Assembly: GCA_018241455.1 (NCBI GenBank)
Contig: JAFEDW010000006.1
Location: forward strand, 1-22,173
Source: Pseudomonadota bacterium
GTDB taxonomy: Bacteria; Pseudomonadota; Gammaproteobacteria; Steroidobacterales; Steroidobacteraceae
Length of the DNA stretch: 22,173 nt
Direction: 5' to 3'
A program made the position numbers and the translations under genes. This document shows, in pieces, positions 9,781 through 16,555 of the stretch (positions within the stretch are counted from its first letter, which is position 1; each line of letters opens with the position of its first letter). The notes below the pieces were generated by a model. The model was given only the letters and a program-made list of their open reading frames with translations. It ran no database searches and had not been told where the DNA came from.

Positions 9781-10428
9781 TCAAGGCTCCGGGCGCGGCC
9801 GGCGCGCGGTGCTGCAGCCGGCCAGCCGGCGCGGATCGGCCTCGGCGCACAGCGCGCAGCGCGCCGGACGCAAGGCCAGCGCATCGACCACGAGCAGCGC
9901 GCCGCAGCCGTGGCAATCGCCGAGCGCGAGCTCGTTGCCGCGCGCCAGCGCGTTCACCAGCAACACCGCATGCTCGAAGCCGATGGCTGGCGCGCTGACC
10001 ACGGCCTGGTAGACCTCATAGGCCTGGCACAGTGCGGCGGCGCGCGCCACGCCGCTGAGCGGCGCGACGCCGGCAATGGGCACCGCGGCGGCGAGCGCTG
10101 CGCCGGTGGCCGGCGCGGGCAGGCCGGCAAACGGCGCCCGTCGCTCGAGCGCGCCGACCAAACAGCACAGCGCCGCCAACGCGCCCGCCTCATGGCGCAG
10201 GCGCGCGGTGCGCAGGAAGAAGGCTGCCTGCTGCGGCGACTTGCCGCGATGGCGCGCGACGCGCCGGCCGCCCTCCTGCAGGTAGGAGCGATAGAGCTTG
10301 CGGATGCGGTCATCGGTCAGCCCGGTCCACTGGCGAATGGTGTGCGTGCGCGCCTCGTGGCGGATGAAATGCATGGCCACGTCGAGGCGCTGGCGGTCGC
10401 GGCTGTAGCGGTCGTCGGATATGCGCAT
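9781..10428 (-). CDS. FlhC-like transcriptional regulator without visible FlhD
   Basis: This 215-residue protein resembles FlhC, the DNA-binding half of the FlhD4C2 master activator of flagellar genes. The N-terminal helical part (residues 10-50) includes HEARTHTIRQWTGLTDDRIRKLYRSYL, which corresponds to the FlhC region [22 protein letters not shown]. A central helical stretch carries ALCQAYEVYQ, like the FlhC IKAYRLYLEQ. The C-terminal zinc cluster is Cys172-x2-Cys175-x15-Cys191-x2-Cys194, nearly the FlhC spacing. A strong Shine-Dalgarno GAGGGAG stands about 7 nt before ATG 10428. No flhD and no flagellar gene is in the window, so its partner and targets are open. It heads the nudC-tamA-tamB series and is divergent from an unknown gene. 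Confidence 0.75.
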   Translation of the reverse strand: MRISDDRYSRDRQRLDVAMHFIRHEARTHTIRQWTGLTDDRIRKLYRSYLQEGGRRVARHRGKSPQQAAFFLRTARLRHEAGALAALCCLVGALERRAPFAGLPAPATGAALAAAVPIAGVAPLSGVARAAALCQAYEVYQAVVSAPAIGFEHAVLLVNALARGNELALGDCHGCGALLVVDALALRPARCALCAEADPRRLAGCSTARRPRPEP

Positions 10429-10463
10429 CGGGTCTCCCTCGCCGGTCGTCCGGCTTGTTGGTA

Positions 10464-10488
10464 GAATTGGGCTAAATATCCCAAATTC
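10464..10488. promoter_or_regulatory. AT-rich inverted repeat between divergent FlhC-like and unknown genes
   Basis: The 117-bp region between two divergent starts contains GAATTGGG (10464-10471), an 8-nt AT-rich spacer and CCCAAATTC (10480-10488). The arms are perfect for 5 bp (TTGGG/CCCAA) and nearly perfect for 8, with one extra A. It stands out in otherwise GC-rich DNA. It lies 36 nt upstream of one start and 58 nt upstream of the other, a good place for an operator that controls both genes. I cannot place confident -35 and -10 boxes on either strand. Confidence 0.4.
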
Positions 10489-10545
10489 ACGGATGGCTTC
10501 CAAGCCCCCGCGCAGCAAATATGTGACCGGAACGCCGAGGAACAC

Positions 10546-11148
10546 ATGACCGAACCGCATCACATCGCCACGACAGCCGGCCATAGCTGGGACCACTCGA
10601 TCCTCGAGCCGCTGGCCGAACTCAACCACGAAGTGCTCGAGGCGCTGGCGAGCGCGCCCGCGGGCCCGAGCTGGCGCTGGCGCGCACTCAGCGACGACGC
10701 GCGCGCGCGGCTGGCGCGTTGCCCGTTCCTGCTGGTCGACCTGGGCGCGGCGCAGCCGCAGCTGTGGTCGAATCCGCCGCGCGTCGGCGTGCACGAGGCG
10801 CAGCCGTTGTCGGCGCTGCTGGCGCAGCGCGGCCCATTGGCCACGCCGTTGCTGCGCCGCGTGCTGCTGTTCGCGTGGCACCTGGCGCGCGCCAATCGCC
10901 TCGCCGCGCGCATCACGCTCGGCATGAGCGCGCCGTGCGCGGCGCTGGTGGCGGCGTGCCGCTTCGCAGACCTCGAGGCGCTGGCCGAACGGCGGCCGGC
11001 GTGGATCCGCCCGCGCTGGCATGACCGCCCGGACATCTGGCAGGCGTGGCTTGGTGCCGCCACCGAAGAATCGCCCCGCGGGCTGGAAATCCTGAGGCTC
11101 TGGGGCCTGCAGATGCTGGCGGCCGATGTCCTCGGGCGCCGCGGCTGA
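10546..11148 (+). CDS. Unrecognised 200-residue protein divergent from the FlhC-like gene
   Basis: I do not recognise this family. The protein is soluble, mostly helical and rich in Ala, Arg, Leu and Trp, with no signal peptide or convincing membrane helix. The N-terminal WDHSILEPLAELNHEVLEALA looks like an ordered amphipathic helix. The centre has CPFLLVDLGAAQPQLW and a helix-rich LLRRVLLFAWHLARANRLAARITLGMS. The C-terminus has RPAWIRPRWHDRPDIWQAWL. Coding status is supported by a GAGG Shine-Dalgarno 8 nt before the ATG, by good composition, and by the lack of a competing gene. Its divergent pairing with the FlhC-like regulator suggests shared regulation or a functional partnership. There is no sequence likeness to FlhD that I can see, and FlhD is only about 116 residues. 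Confidence 0.8.
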   Translation: MTEPHHIATTAGHSWDHSILEPLAELNHEVLEALASAPAGPSWRWRALSDDARARLARCPFLLVDLGAAQPQLWSNPPRVGVHEAQPLSALLAQRGPLATPLLRRVLLFAWHLARANRLAARITLGMSAPCAALVAACRFADLEALAERRPAWIRPRWHDRPDIWQAWLGAATEESPRGLEILRLWGLQMLAADVLGRRG

Positions 11149-11208
11149 GCGCGCGTCGATCCAGCCTCCCGCCAGCGCCCCGCCGCCACGGCATCCCCCG
11201 GCCGACGG

Positions 11209-11237
11209 TGGAAACTTGCCAGCGCAGGCTCTACTAT
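11209..11237 (+). promoter_or_regulatory. Candidate sigma-70 promoter of the CsgG-like/yadGH operon
   Basis: TGGAAA (11209-11214) and TACTAT (11232-11237), each four of six to consensus, are separated by 17 nt in the 138-bp gap before the CsgG-like gene. A leader of roughly 43 nt would follow, ending in the Shine-Dalgarno AAAGGGG (11273-11279). The rest of the gap is GC-rich and shows no terminator. Confidence 0.35.
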
Positions 11238-11286
11238 TGAGGCGGTGCTGCGCGGTCCGAAAACTAGATTTCAAAGGGGCTCCATC

Positions 11287-12234
11287 ATGTGGCGCACAGG
11301 CTTGAAGACGGGATTCACCATGGCGGTTGCGGCCGGGCTCACGAGCCTCGGCGCCTTCGGCAGCGTCGCACAGGCGTATGAGAAGGACACCAAGCCGCCG
11401 GAGATACCGACCTGCGATCACAAGATCGGCACGCTCGCGGTCACCGAACCCGAGAACAAGTGGTGGCTGGGCCTGAACCTCGAATCGCCCGAGGCGCTGA
11501 TCAAGGTGTTCGTGTCGCAGTCGCACTGCTTCACGCTGGTCGATCGCGGCAAGGGCCTGCAGGCCGCGCAGGCCGAGCGCGCGCTGGCCGGCGAGGGCGA
11601 GATGCGCGGTGGCTCGAACATCGGCAAGGGCCAGATGAAGGCGGCCGACTACGTGCTGGTGCCCGATATCGTCAACCAGAACGGCAATTCCGGCGGCCGC
11701 CACCTCGGCGGCATCCTCGGCGGCCTGGTGCCGGGCCTCGGCGGCGTGCTGCTCGGCGGCATCAGCCTGAAGAGCAAGACTGCCGACGTGGTGCTGACGC
11801 TGACCGACGTGCGCTCGACCGAACAGGTCTCGCTGCAGCAGGGCCACGCGAAGAAGACCGACCTCGGCTGGAACGCCGGCGGCGGCGTCGGATTCTTCGG
11901 CGGCTTCGCCGCGGCCGGCGCGGGCGGCTATGCCAATACCGAGATCGGCCAGGTCGTGACGATGGCCTACCTCGATGCGTTCGCGAAGCTGGTCACCGAC
12001 GTCAAGGCGATTCAACCCAACGCCAAGGCCGACAACGTTTCGCAATCCGTGACGATGTCGAAGCCCGGCAAGCTCTACGCCGAGCCCAACCTCAAGGCCG
12101 CCGTCGTGCGCGATCTCGATCCGGGCATGACGATGTACCCGACCGGTGACAAGCAGGGCATCTGGTGGAAGGTCACCGACGAACTCGGCAACGAGGGCTG
12201 GGTGCCATCGAGCCTGTTCCAGCTCGCGAAGTAG
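11287..12234 (+). CDS. CsgG/HfaB-family secreted protein with C-terminal SH3-like domain
   Basis: This 315-residue exported protein has a signal peptide with a likely cleavage AQA|YEK at residue 30 and no lipobox, unlike E. coli CsgG, which is a lipoprotein. The body follows the CsgG/HfaB pattern: KIGTLAVTEP, LIKVFVSQSHCFTLVDR, and AADYVLVPDIV. A glycine-rich stretch around GGILGGLVPGLGGVLLGG follows, then KTADVVLTLTDVRSTEQV, a second Gly-rich stretch GGGVGFFGGFAAAGAGGY, and a helix ending the domain. Residues about 254-315 form an SH3b-like domain (PGKLYAEPNL ... WWKVTDELGNEGWVPSSLF), often a peptidoglycan-binding module. The start at 11287 has AAAGGGG 7 nt upstream; ATG is preferred over an in-frame codon at 11245. 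It lies 1 nt before yadG, in the same operon. Confidence 0.82.
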   Translation: MWRTGLKTGFTMAVAAGLTSLGAFGSVAQAYEKDTKPPEIPTCDHKIGTLAVTEPENKWWLGLNLESPEALIKVFVSQSHCFTLVDRGKGLQAAQAERALAGEGEMRGGSNIGKGQMKAADYVLVPDIVNQNGNSGGRHLGGILGGLVPGLGGVLLGGISLKSKTADVVLTLTDVRSTEQVSLQQGHAKKTDLGWNAGGGVGFFGGFAAAGAGGYANTEIGQVVTMAYLDAFAKLVTDVKAIQPNAKADNVSQSVTMSKPGKLYAEPNLKAAVVRDLDPGMTMYPTGDKQGIWWKVTDELGNEGWVPSSLFQLAK

Positions 12235-12235
12235 C

Positions 12236-13159
12236 TTGCTGGCGCTCTCGATACGCGGGCTGACCAAGACCTACCGCAACGGCGTACAAGCCCTGCGCGG
12301 CGTCGACCTCGACGTCGAGCAGGGTGATTTCTTCGCACTGCTCGGTCCGAACGGCGCCGGCAAGACCACGCTGATCGGCATCATCACCTCGCTGGTCAAC
12401 AAGACGTCGGGCACGGCGAGCGTGTTCGGCTACGACCTCGACGCGCAGCTCGAACGCGCGAAATCCTGCATCGGCGTCGTGCCGCAGGAGCTGAACTTCA
12501 ACCAGTTCGAGACGCCGCTCACCATCGTCATCAACCAGGCCGGTTTCTACGGCATCCCGCGGCCAGTGGCGCGCGAGCGCGCGGAGAAATATCTGAAGCA
12601 GCTGCAGCTGTGGGACAAGCGCAACGGCATGGCGCGCGGGCTCTCCGGCGGCATGAAGCGCCGGCTGATGATCGCGCGCGCGCTGATGCACGAGCCGCGC
12701 TTGCTGGTGCTCGACGAGCCCACCGCGGGCGTCGACATCGAGATCCGCCGCTCGATGTGGGACTTCCTCAACGAGATCAACGCGAGCGGCACGACCATCA
12801 TCCTGACGACGCACTACCTCGAGGAAGCCGAGAACCTGTGCCGCAACATCGCGATCATCGACAACGGCCAGATCGTCGAGCGCGACCGGATGAGCAACCT
12901 GCTGCGCGGGCTGCATACCGAGACCTTCGTGCTGAACCTGCGCGATCCGATCGCGGCGGCGCCGCAGATCGCCGGCTTCGCGATCACGCGCATCGACGAC
13001 CACACGCTGGAAGCGGAGGTTTCGAAGGACCAGGGCCTGAACGGCCTGTTCGCGCAGCTCGCGGCGCAGCGGCTCGAAGTGCTGTCGATGCGCAACAAGG
13101 TCAATCGCCTGGAAGAGGTGTTCATGCGGCTGGTCGAGCACAAGAGCGCCCATGGCTGA
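12236..13159 (+). CDS. yadG: ABC transporter ATP-binding protein YadG
   Basis: This is the 307-residue ATPase of an ABC-2 type exporter, closely similar over its full length to E. coli YadG (308 residues). Walker A GPNGAGKTT is at residues 37-45, the Q-loop Gln at 84, the signature LSGGM at 136-140, and Walker B LLVLDEP at about 156-162. A TTHYLEEAE H-loop and the C-terminal VLSMRNKVNRLEEVFM follow. The start is a TTG at 12236, one nucleotide after the CsgG-like stop. It is chosen because E. coli YadG begins at nearly the same residue, and no ATG or GTG exists nearby. Its end overlaps yadH by 8 bp. The exported substrate of YadGH is not established. Confidence 0.94.
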   Translation: MLALSIRGLTKTYRNGVQALRGVDLDVEQGDFFALLGPNGAGKTTLIGIITSLVNKTSGTASVFGYDLDAQLERAKSCIGVVPQELNFNQFETPLTIVINQAGFYGIPRPVARERAEKYLKQLQLWDKRNGMARGLSGGMKRRLMIARALMHEPRLLVLDEPTAGVDIEIRRSMWDFLNEINASGTTIILTTHYLEEAENLCRNIAIIDNGQIVERDRMSNLLRGLHTETFVLNLRDPIAAAPQIAGFAITRIDDHTLEAEVSKDQGLNGLFAQLAAQRLEVLSMRNKVNRLEEVFMRLVEHKSAHG

Positions 13160-13994
13160 AGCCAGCGCCAGCACACCCGTCATCGGCGGCGGCGCCGGCG
13201 CGCCCGGCACCGCCACGCCGTCGCTGAACTCGACCCGCTGGATCGGCTTCGCGACCATCGTGATCCGCGAGTACAGCCGCATCGTGCGCATCTGGGGACA
13301 AACGCTGGTGCCTTCGGCGGTGACCGCGATCCTGTATTTCGTGATCTTCGGCAGCCTGATCGGCCGGCGGGTCGGACAGATGGGCGGCTTCGATTACATG
13401 CAGTACATCGCGCCCGGGCTGATCATGATGTCGGTGATCACCAATTCCTACGGCAATTCGGTGTCCTCGTTCTTTGGCGCCAAGTTCGGCAAGCACGTCG
13501 AGGAACTGCTGGTCTCGCCGCTGCCGAACTGGATCATCGTCGCCGGCTACGCCACCGGCGGACTGGTGCGCGGCATGATGGTCGGCGGCGTGGTCACCGT
13601 GGTCTCGCTGATCTTCGCGCGGCTGCCGGTGCAGCATCTCGGGCTGATCGTGGCCGCCGTGCTTCTGACCTCGCTGATCTTCTCGCTCGGCGGCTTCATC
13701 AACGCGGTGTTCGCGAAGAATTTCGACCAGGTCAACTGGATCCCGGCCTTCGTGCTCACGCCGCTCACCTATTTCGGCGGCGTGTTCTATTCGGTCGCGA
13801 TGCTGCCGCCGTGGGCGCGCGCGCTCTCGCACGTCAATCCGATCCTGCACATGGTCAACGCGTTCCGCTACGGGTTCCTCGGCGTCAGCGACGTCAGCAT
13901 CGCCGGCGCATTCGGCATCATGGTCGCGCTGGTGGTCGCGCTGTTCGTCGCGGCGCTCCAGCTGATGAACCGCGGCGTCGGCATTCGCGATTAG
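13152..13994 (+). CDS. yadH: ABC-2 type transporter permease YadH
   Basis: This 280-residue inner-membrane permease partners YadG. About six membrane helices follow the family sequence: RIWGQTLVPSAVTAILYFVIFGSLIG, GLIMMSVITNSYGNSVSSFFGAKF, then the coupling EELLVSPLPNWIIVAGY. LTPLTYFGGVFYSVAMLPPWARALSHVNPI and NAFRYGFLG near the end are strongly like E. coli YadH. The N-terminus is about 25-30 residues longer than E. coli YadH and rich in Ala, Gly and Pro; a later start is possible but no better codon or ribosome site is obvious. Its TAG overlaps the stop of the convergent DUF4153 gene (TTAG at 13991-13994). Confidence 0.93.
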   Translation: MAEASASTPVIGGGAGAPGTATPSLNSTRWIGFATIVIREYSRIVRIWGQTLVPSAVTAILYFVIFGSLIGRRVGQMGGFDYMQYIAPGLIMMSVITNSYGNSVSSFFGAKFGKHVEELLVSPLPNWIIVAGYATGGLVRGMMVGGVVTVVSLIFARLPVQHLGLIVAAVLLTSLIFSLGGFINAVFAKNFDQVNWIPAFVLTPLTYFGGVFYSVAMLPPWARALSHVNPILHMVNAFRYGFLGVSDVSIAGAFGIMVALVVALFVAALQLMNRGVGIRD

Positions 13995-15925
13995 TCGGTT
14001 CTCGTGCGCCCGCGCCCGGCCGGCTCCGCACGCTCCGGCAACCAGAGATCCAATCGCCCGGCGCCGAACTGCAGCGCCTTCCAGCGCGGCTCCACGACCT
14101 TGTAATCGCCGCCGCGGAGCAGCTGCAGCAGCTCGGCGCCCGTGCGGCGGTGCGGTGGCTGCGCGCGATGACGCCAGTCGGTCTGGCCAAGCTTGTTCCA
14201 GCCGTGTTCCCCGCGTTGGAACACCGCCGCCTCGTCCGGCAGGAACGCCAGCGCCTCGGGCTGGCCGTCGCCGTCCAGGTCGACGAACAGCACCGGGCAG
14301 GGAATCGTGTCGGTGCAGATGTCGGCGGTGGTTGCATCGCCCGCGTTGTTGTCGATGTGCATGCTGGCCGGCGACGCGGCACGCTGGCCGGCGCGATGGC
14401 GCACCGGAGCGTTGGGCAGCAGCGCGATGATGCGCGCGCTCAGGTCCGCATCGATCGTGGTGTTGGCCGGAAAGCCCGCCAGCGTCGTCCGTACGCTCGG
14501 CACGGTGGTGTACCTGAACTGGTATCGATCCCGCCCGTTGTCGACAGCGAGCGCGAGCCGCGCGCCGGTGCGGATTCCCGCAGCCGTGTGCGCGTCGCCG
14601 GCGAGGCGATGCAGCTCGTCGTAGCCGTATCCGCCGAGGTCGAAGCGCAGGCGCATGAAGTCCTCGGGACCGGCGCTGCCGTCCGACTGCGCCAGCCGCA
14701 GAGCCTGGCTGCGCGCCACCAGCCGATCCGGGCAGGTGAGTGGCAGGAGCGATCCGCACAGCAGCGCGATGAGCGCGAGCGCGACGCCGATGTTGGTGCG
14801 GCCCACGGCGTTCATCCAGCGTCCGGCGCGCACTCCGGCGATCGCATATCCCAGCGAGTACGCCAGCGTCACGATCGCGACCAGCGCGGCCCAGTAGCGC
14901 GCTTCGGTCAGGCCGTAGGCGTCGATGCGGATCCACAGGTCATAGGCGGCCATGCCGGACAGCAGTAGCAGCAGGGGCGCCGACCAGGCGAGCAGGCGGC
15001 CGAGCAGCGGCGGATAGGGCGAGTCGATGCTGCCGTCCTGGTAGGCGGCGTTGTAGAGATAGACGGTGACGATCGCGAGCCACAACAGCCAGACCGCGCG
15101 GATGACATGCTGCTGCTCGGCCCACAACGCCGGCGCGCGCAGCGCCAGCGCCAGCGAGAACGCGACCAGCACCAGCGTCGCGATCGGCAGCAGCCACTTG
15201 AGCAGCGCCAGCACCTGCTGGCGCAGCGCGGCCAGCAGCCGCTCGGCCGAGCCGACCAGCAGGAAGCCGATGCCGAACGCGGGGCAGGCGAGCAGCGGCG
15301 GAAATCCGGCGACGTCGTCGAGCAGCACGCGGATGAACGGCAGGCCGATCATGTCGAACAGCTGCGCGCACAGCCACAGCAACAGCATGAACACGATGGT
15401 GAATACCGCCGCCAGCGCGAGGCGCAAGGCGTTCTGCCAGGCATCGAGGAACAGCGACGGGTACGACGGGCGCCAACGGCCGGTACGCAGGTAGCCCTGC
15501 AGGAACGGCACCGCGTGGAACAGCAGCAGCACCTGGATGAGCACGTATGGCGGCGACGCCGGATCGGTGGACCACGCCGTACCGCCGGGCGCCGCGGCAT
15601 GCGCGGCGTGCTGCCTGTTGGCGGCCAGCAGCAGCGCGGCGATCGAGGCGACGATGAACCAGGCGCGGCGCCGCCCGGCCCACGGCGCGAGCCCGTAGAG
15701 CAACGGTGCGATGAGGACGCCGAATGGCAGCAGCGTGCCGCGCCACACCATATCGTTGCCCGGCCAGCCGGCCGCGTCGCCGCTGCTGATGACCCACCAC
15801 AGCAGCAGGCCCTGCAGCATGGCGACGATCAGCACGGGCGTGAGGAAACGCGGGTTTTCTTCAGCTGGATACAAAGTGCCCACGCGTTGGCGGAAAACCT
15901 GAATTATGCAGCGTAACAGGTTCAC
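13991..15925 (-). CDS. DUF4153-like polytopic membrane protein with Ca-type loop in C-terminal domain
   Basis: This 644-residue protein has about eleven predicted membrane helices in residues 28-400. They include FLTPVLIVAMLQGLLLWWVI, LAAVFTIVFMLLLWLCAQLF and YWAALVAIVTLAYSLGYAIAG. A soluble domain of about 240 residues follows. This layout and the N-terminal RFLTPVLIVAMLQG ... GRRRAWF pattern resemble the DUF4153 family of unknown function. The soluble domain carries VDLDGDGQPEALAF at about residue 547, a DxDxDG loop like FG-GAP or EF-hand calcium sites, and PCPV with nearby cysteines, so it is probably periplasmic. The start is a GTG without a Shine-Dalgarno; a second GTG 15 codons later is possible. 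It is divergent from the PAP2 operon and convergent with yadH. Confidence 0.72.
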   Translation of the reverse strand: MNLLRCIIQVFRQRVGTLYPAEENPRFLTPVLIVAMLQGLLLWWVISSGDAAGWPGNDMVWRGTLLPFGVLIAPLLYGLAPWAGRRRAWFIVASIAALLLAANRQHAAHAAAPGGTAWSTDPASPPYVLIQVLLLFHAVPFLQGYLRTGRWRPSYPSLFLDAWQNALRLALAAVFTIVFMLLLWLCAQLFDMIGLPFIRVLLDDVAGFPPLLACPAFGIGFLLVGSAERLLAALRQQVLALLKWLLPIATLVLVAFSLALALRAPALWAEQQHVIRAVWLLWLAIVTVYLYNAAYQDGSIDSPYPPLLGRLLAWSAPLLLLLSGMAAYDLWIRIDAYGLTEARYWAALVAIVTLAYSLGYAIAGVRAGRWMNAVGRTNIGVALALIALLCGSLLPLTCPDRLVARSQALRLAQSDGSAGPEDFMRLRFDLGGYGYDELHRLAGDAHTAAGIRTGARLALAVDNGRDRYQFRYTTVPSVRTTLAGFPANTTIDADLSARIIALLPNAPVRHRAGQRAASPASMHIDNNAGDATTADICTDTIPCPVLFVDLDGDGQPEALAFLPDEAAVFQRGEHGWNKLGQTDWRHRAQPPHRRTGAELLQLLRGGDYKVVEPRWKALQFGAGRLDLWLPERAEPAGRGRTRTD

Positions 15926-16010
15926 GGTATTGAGCAGAAAAATGCGCTGTCACGCAATCGTCATCGAACTGCAACCTGCCGGTAGCATCGCACGCCCAGC
16001 ATTCCAGCCC
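15926..16010 (+). promoter_or_regulatory. Divergent intergenic region with a possible -10 for the PAP2 operon
   Basis: This 85-bp spacer separates the divergent DUF4153-like and PAP2 genes. It holds TAGCAT (15983-15988), the same -10-like hexamer as before the GFA gene. A start point about 16 nt before the PAP2 ATG would follow. There is no clear -35 box and no Shine-Dalgarno for either gene, so the promoter call is tentative. Confidence 0.25.
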
Positions 16011-16544
16011 ATGAATCGAGCCCAGCTCGTCCTCGCCCGGTTCGACGACGCCGAATACCGCCTGTGCCGCGGGCTGAATCGCGCCGCGCAGCGGGCGTGG
16101 GTGCGTGCGACGCTGCAGATCGCCAGCCGCTTGGGCGATGGCGTGCTCTGGTACGTGTTGCTCGCCGCGTTGCCGTTGCTGTTCGGCGCCGCGGCGATCC
16201 GGCCCGCGCTGATCATGATGGCCACCGGCCTTGCCGGGCTGCTGATCTACCGGCGGCTGAAGTCGGTGTTGGTGCGCGAACGGCCTTTCATCCGCTATCC
16301 CGGCATCACGCTCGCGATGGCGCCGCTCGATCGCTACAGCTTTCCTTCCGGGCATACGCTGCACGCCGTGTGCTTCACCTGCCAGGCGGTGGCGCATTTT
16401 CCGGTGCTCGGCTGGGCGCTGGTGCCGGCCGCAGCGCTGATCGCATTGTCGCGCGTCGTGCTGGGGCTCCACTATCCGACCGACGTGCTGGCCGGCGGCG
16501 CGATCGGCGCGCTGCTGGCGCTGTGCGGGCTGGCGCTCGCATGA
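16011..16544 (+). CDS. PAP2-family membrane phosphatase
   Basis: This 177-residue integral membrane acid phosphatase of the PAP2/undecaprenyl-pyrophosphatase superfamily has all three catalytic motifs: Lys84-x6-Arg91-Pro92, Pro112-Ser113-Gly114-His115, and Ser147-Arg148-x5-His154-x3-Asp158. His154 is the expected nucleophile and His115 the acid. Four to five hydrophobic helices surround them. Substrates in this family include phosphatidate, phosphatidylglycerophosphate, undecaprenyl pyrophosphate and lipid A phosphates; none can be picked from sequence alone. ATG 16011 is chosen because upstream in-frame codons lack a membrane or motif context; an ATG at 15906 would overlap the divergent gene. 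The GT4 gene starts 11 bp downstream. Confidence 0.92.
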   Translation: MNRAQLVLARFDDAEYRLCRGLNRAAQRAWVRATLQIASRLGDGVLWYVLLAALPLLFGAAAIRPALIMMATGLAGLLIYRRLKSVLVRERPFIRYPGITLAMAPLDRYSFPSGHTLHAVCFTCQAVAHFPVLGWALVPAAALIALSRVVLGLHYPTDVLAGGAIGALLALCGLALA

Positions 16545-16555
16545 GGGCTTAGCAG

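Noticed and set aside
12173..13291. Minus-strand open frame across yadG
   Set aside because: The plus strand carries an unmistakable ABC ATPase; the opposite frame has no recognisable motif.
13122..14936. 604-codon minus-strand frame across yadH and the DUF4153-like gene
   Set aside because: It runs antisense through yadH and out of frame through the DUF4153-like gene, and has the Arg/Asp/His-rich composition of a shadow.
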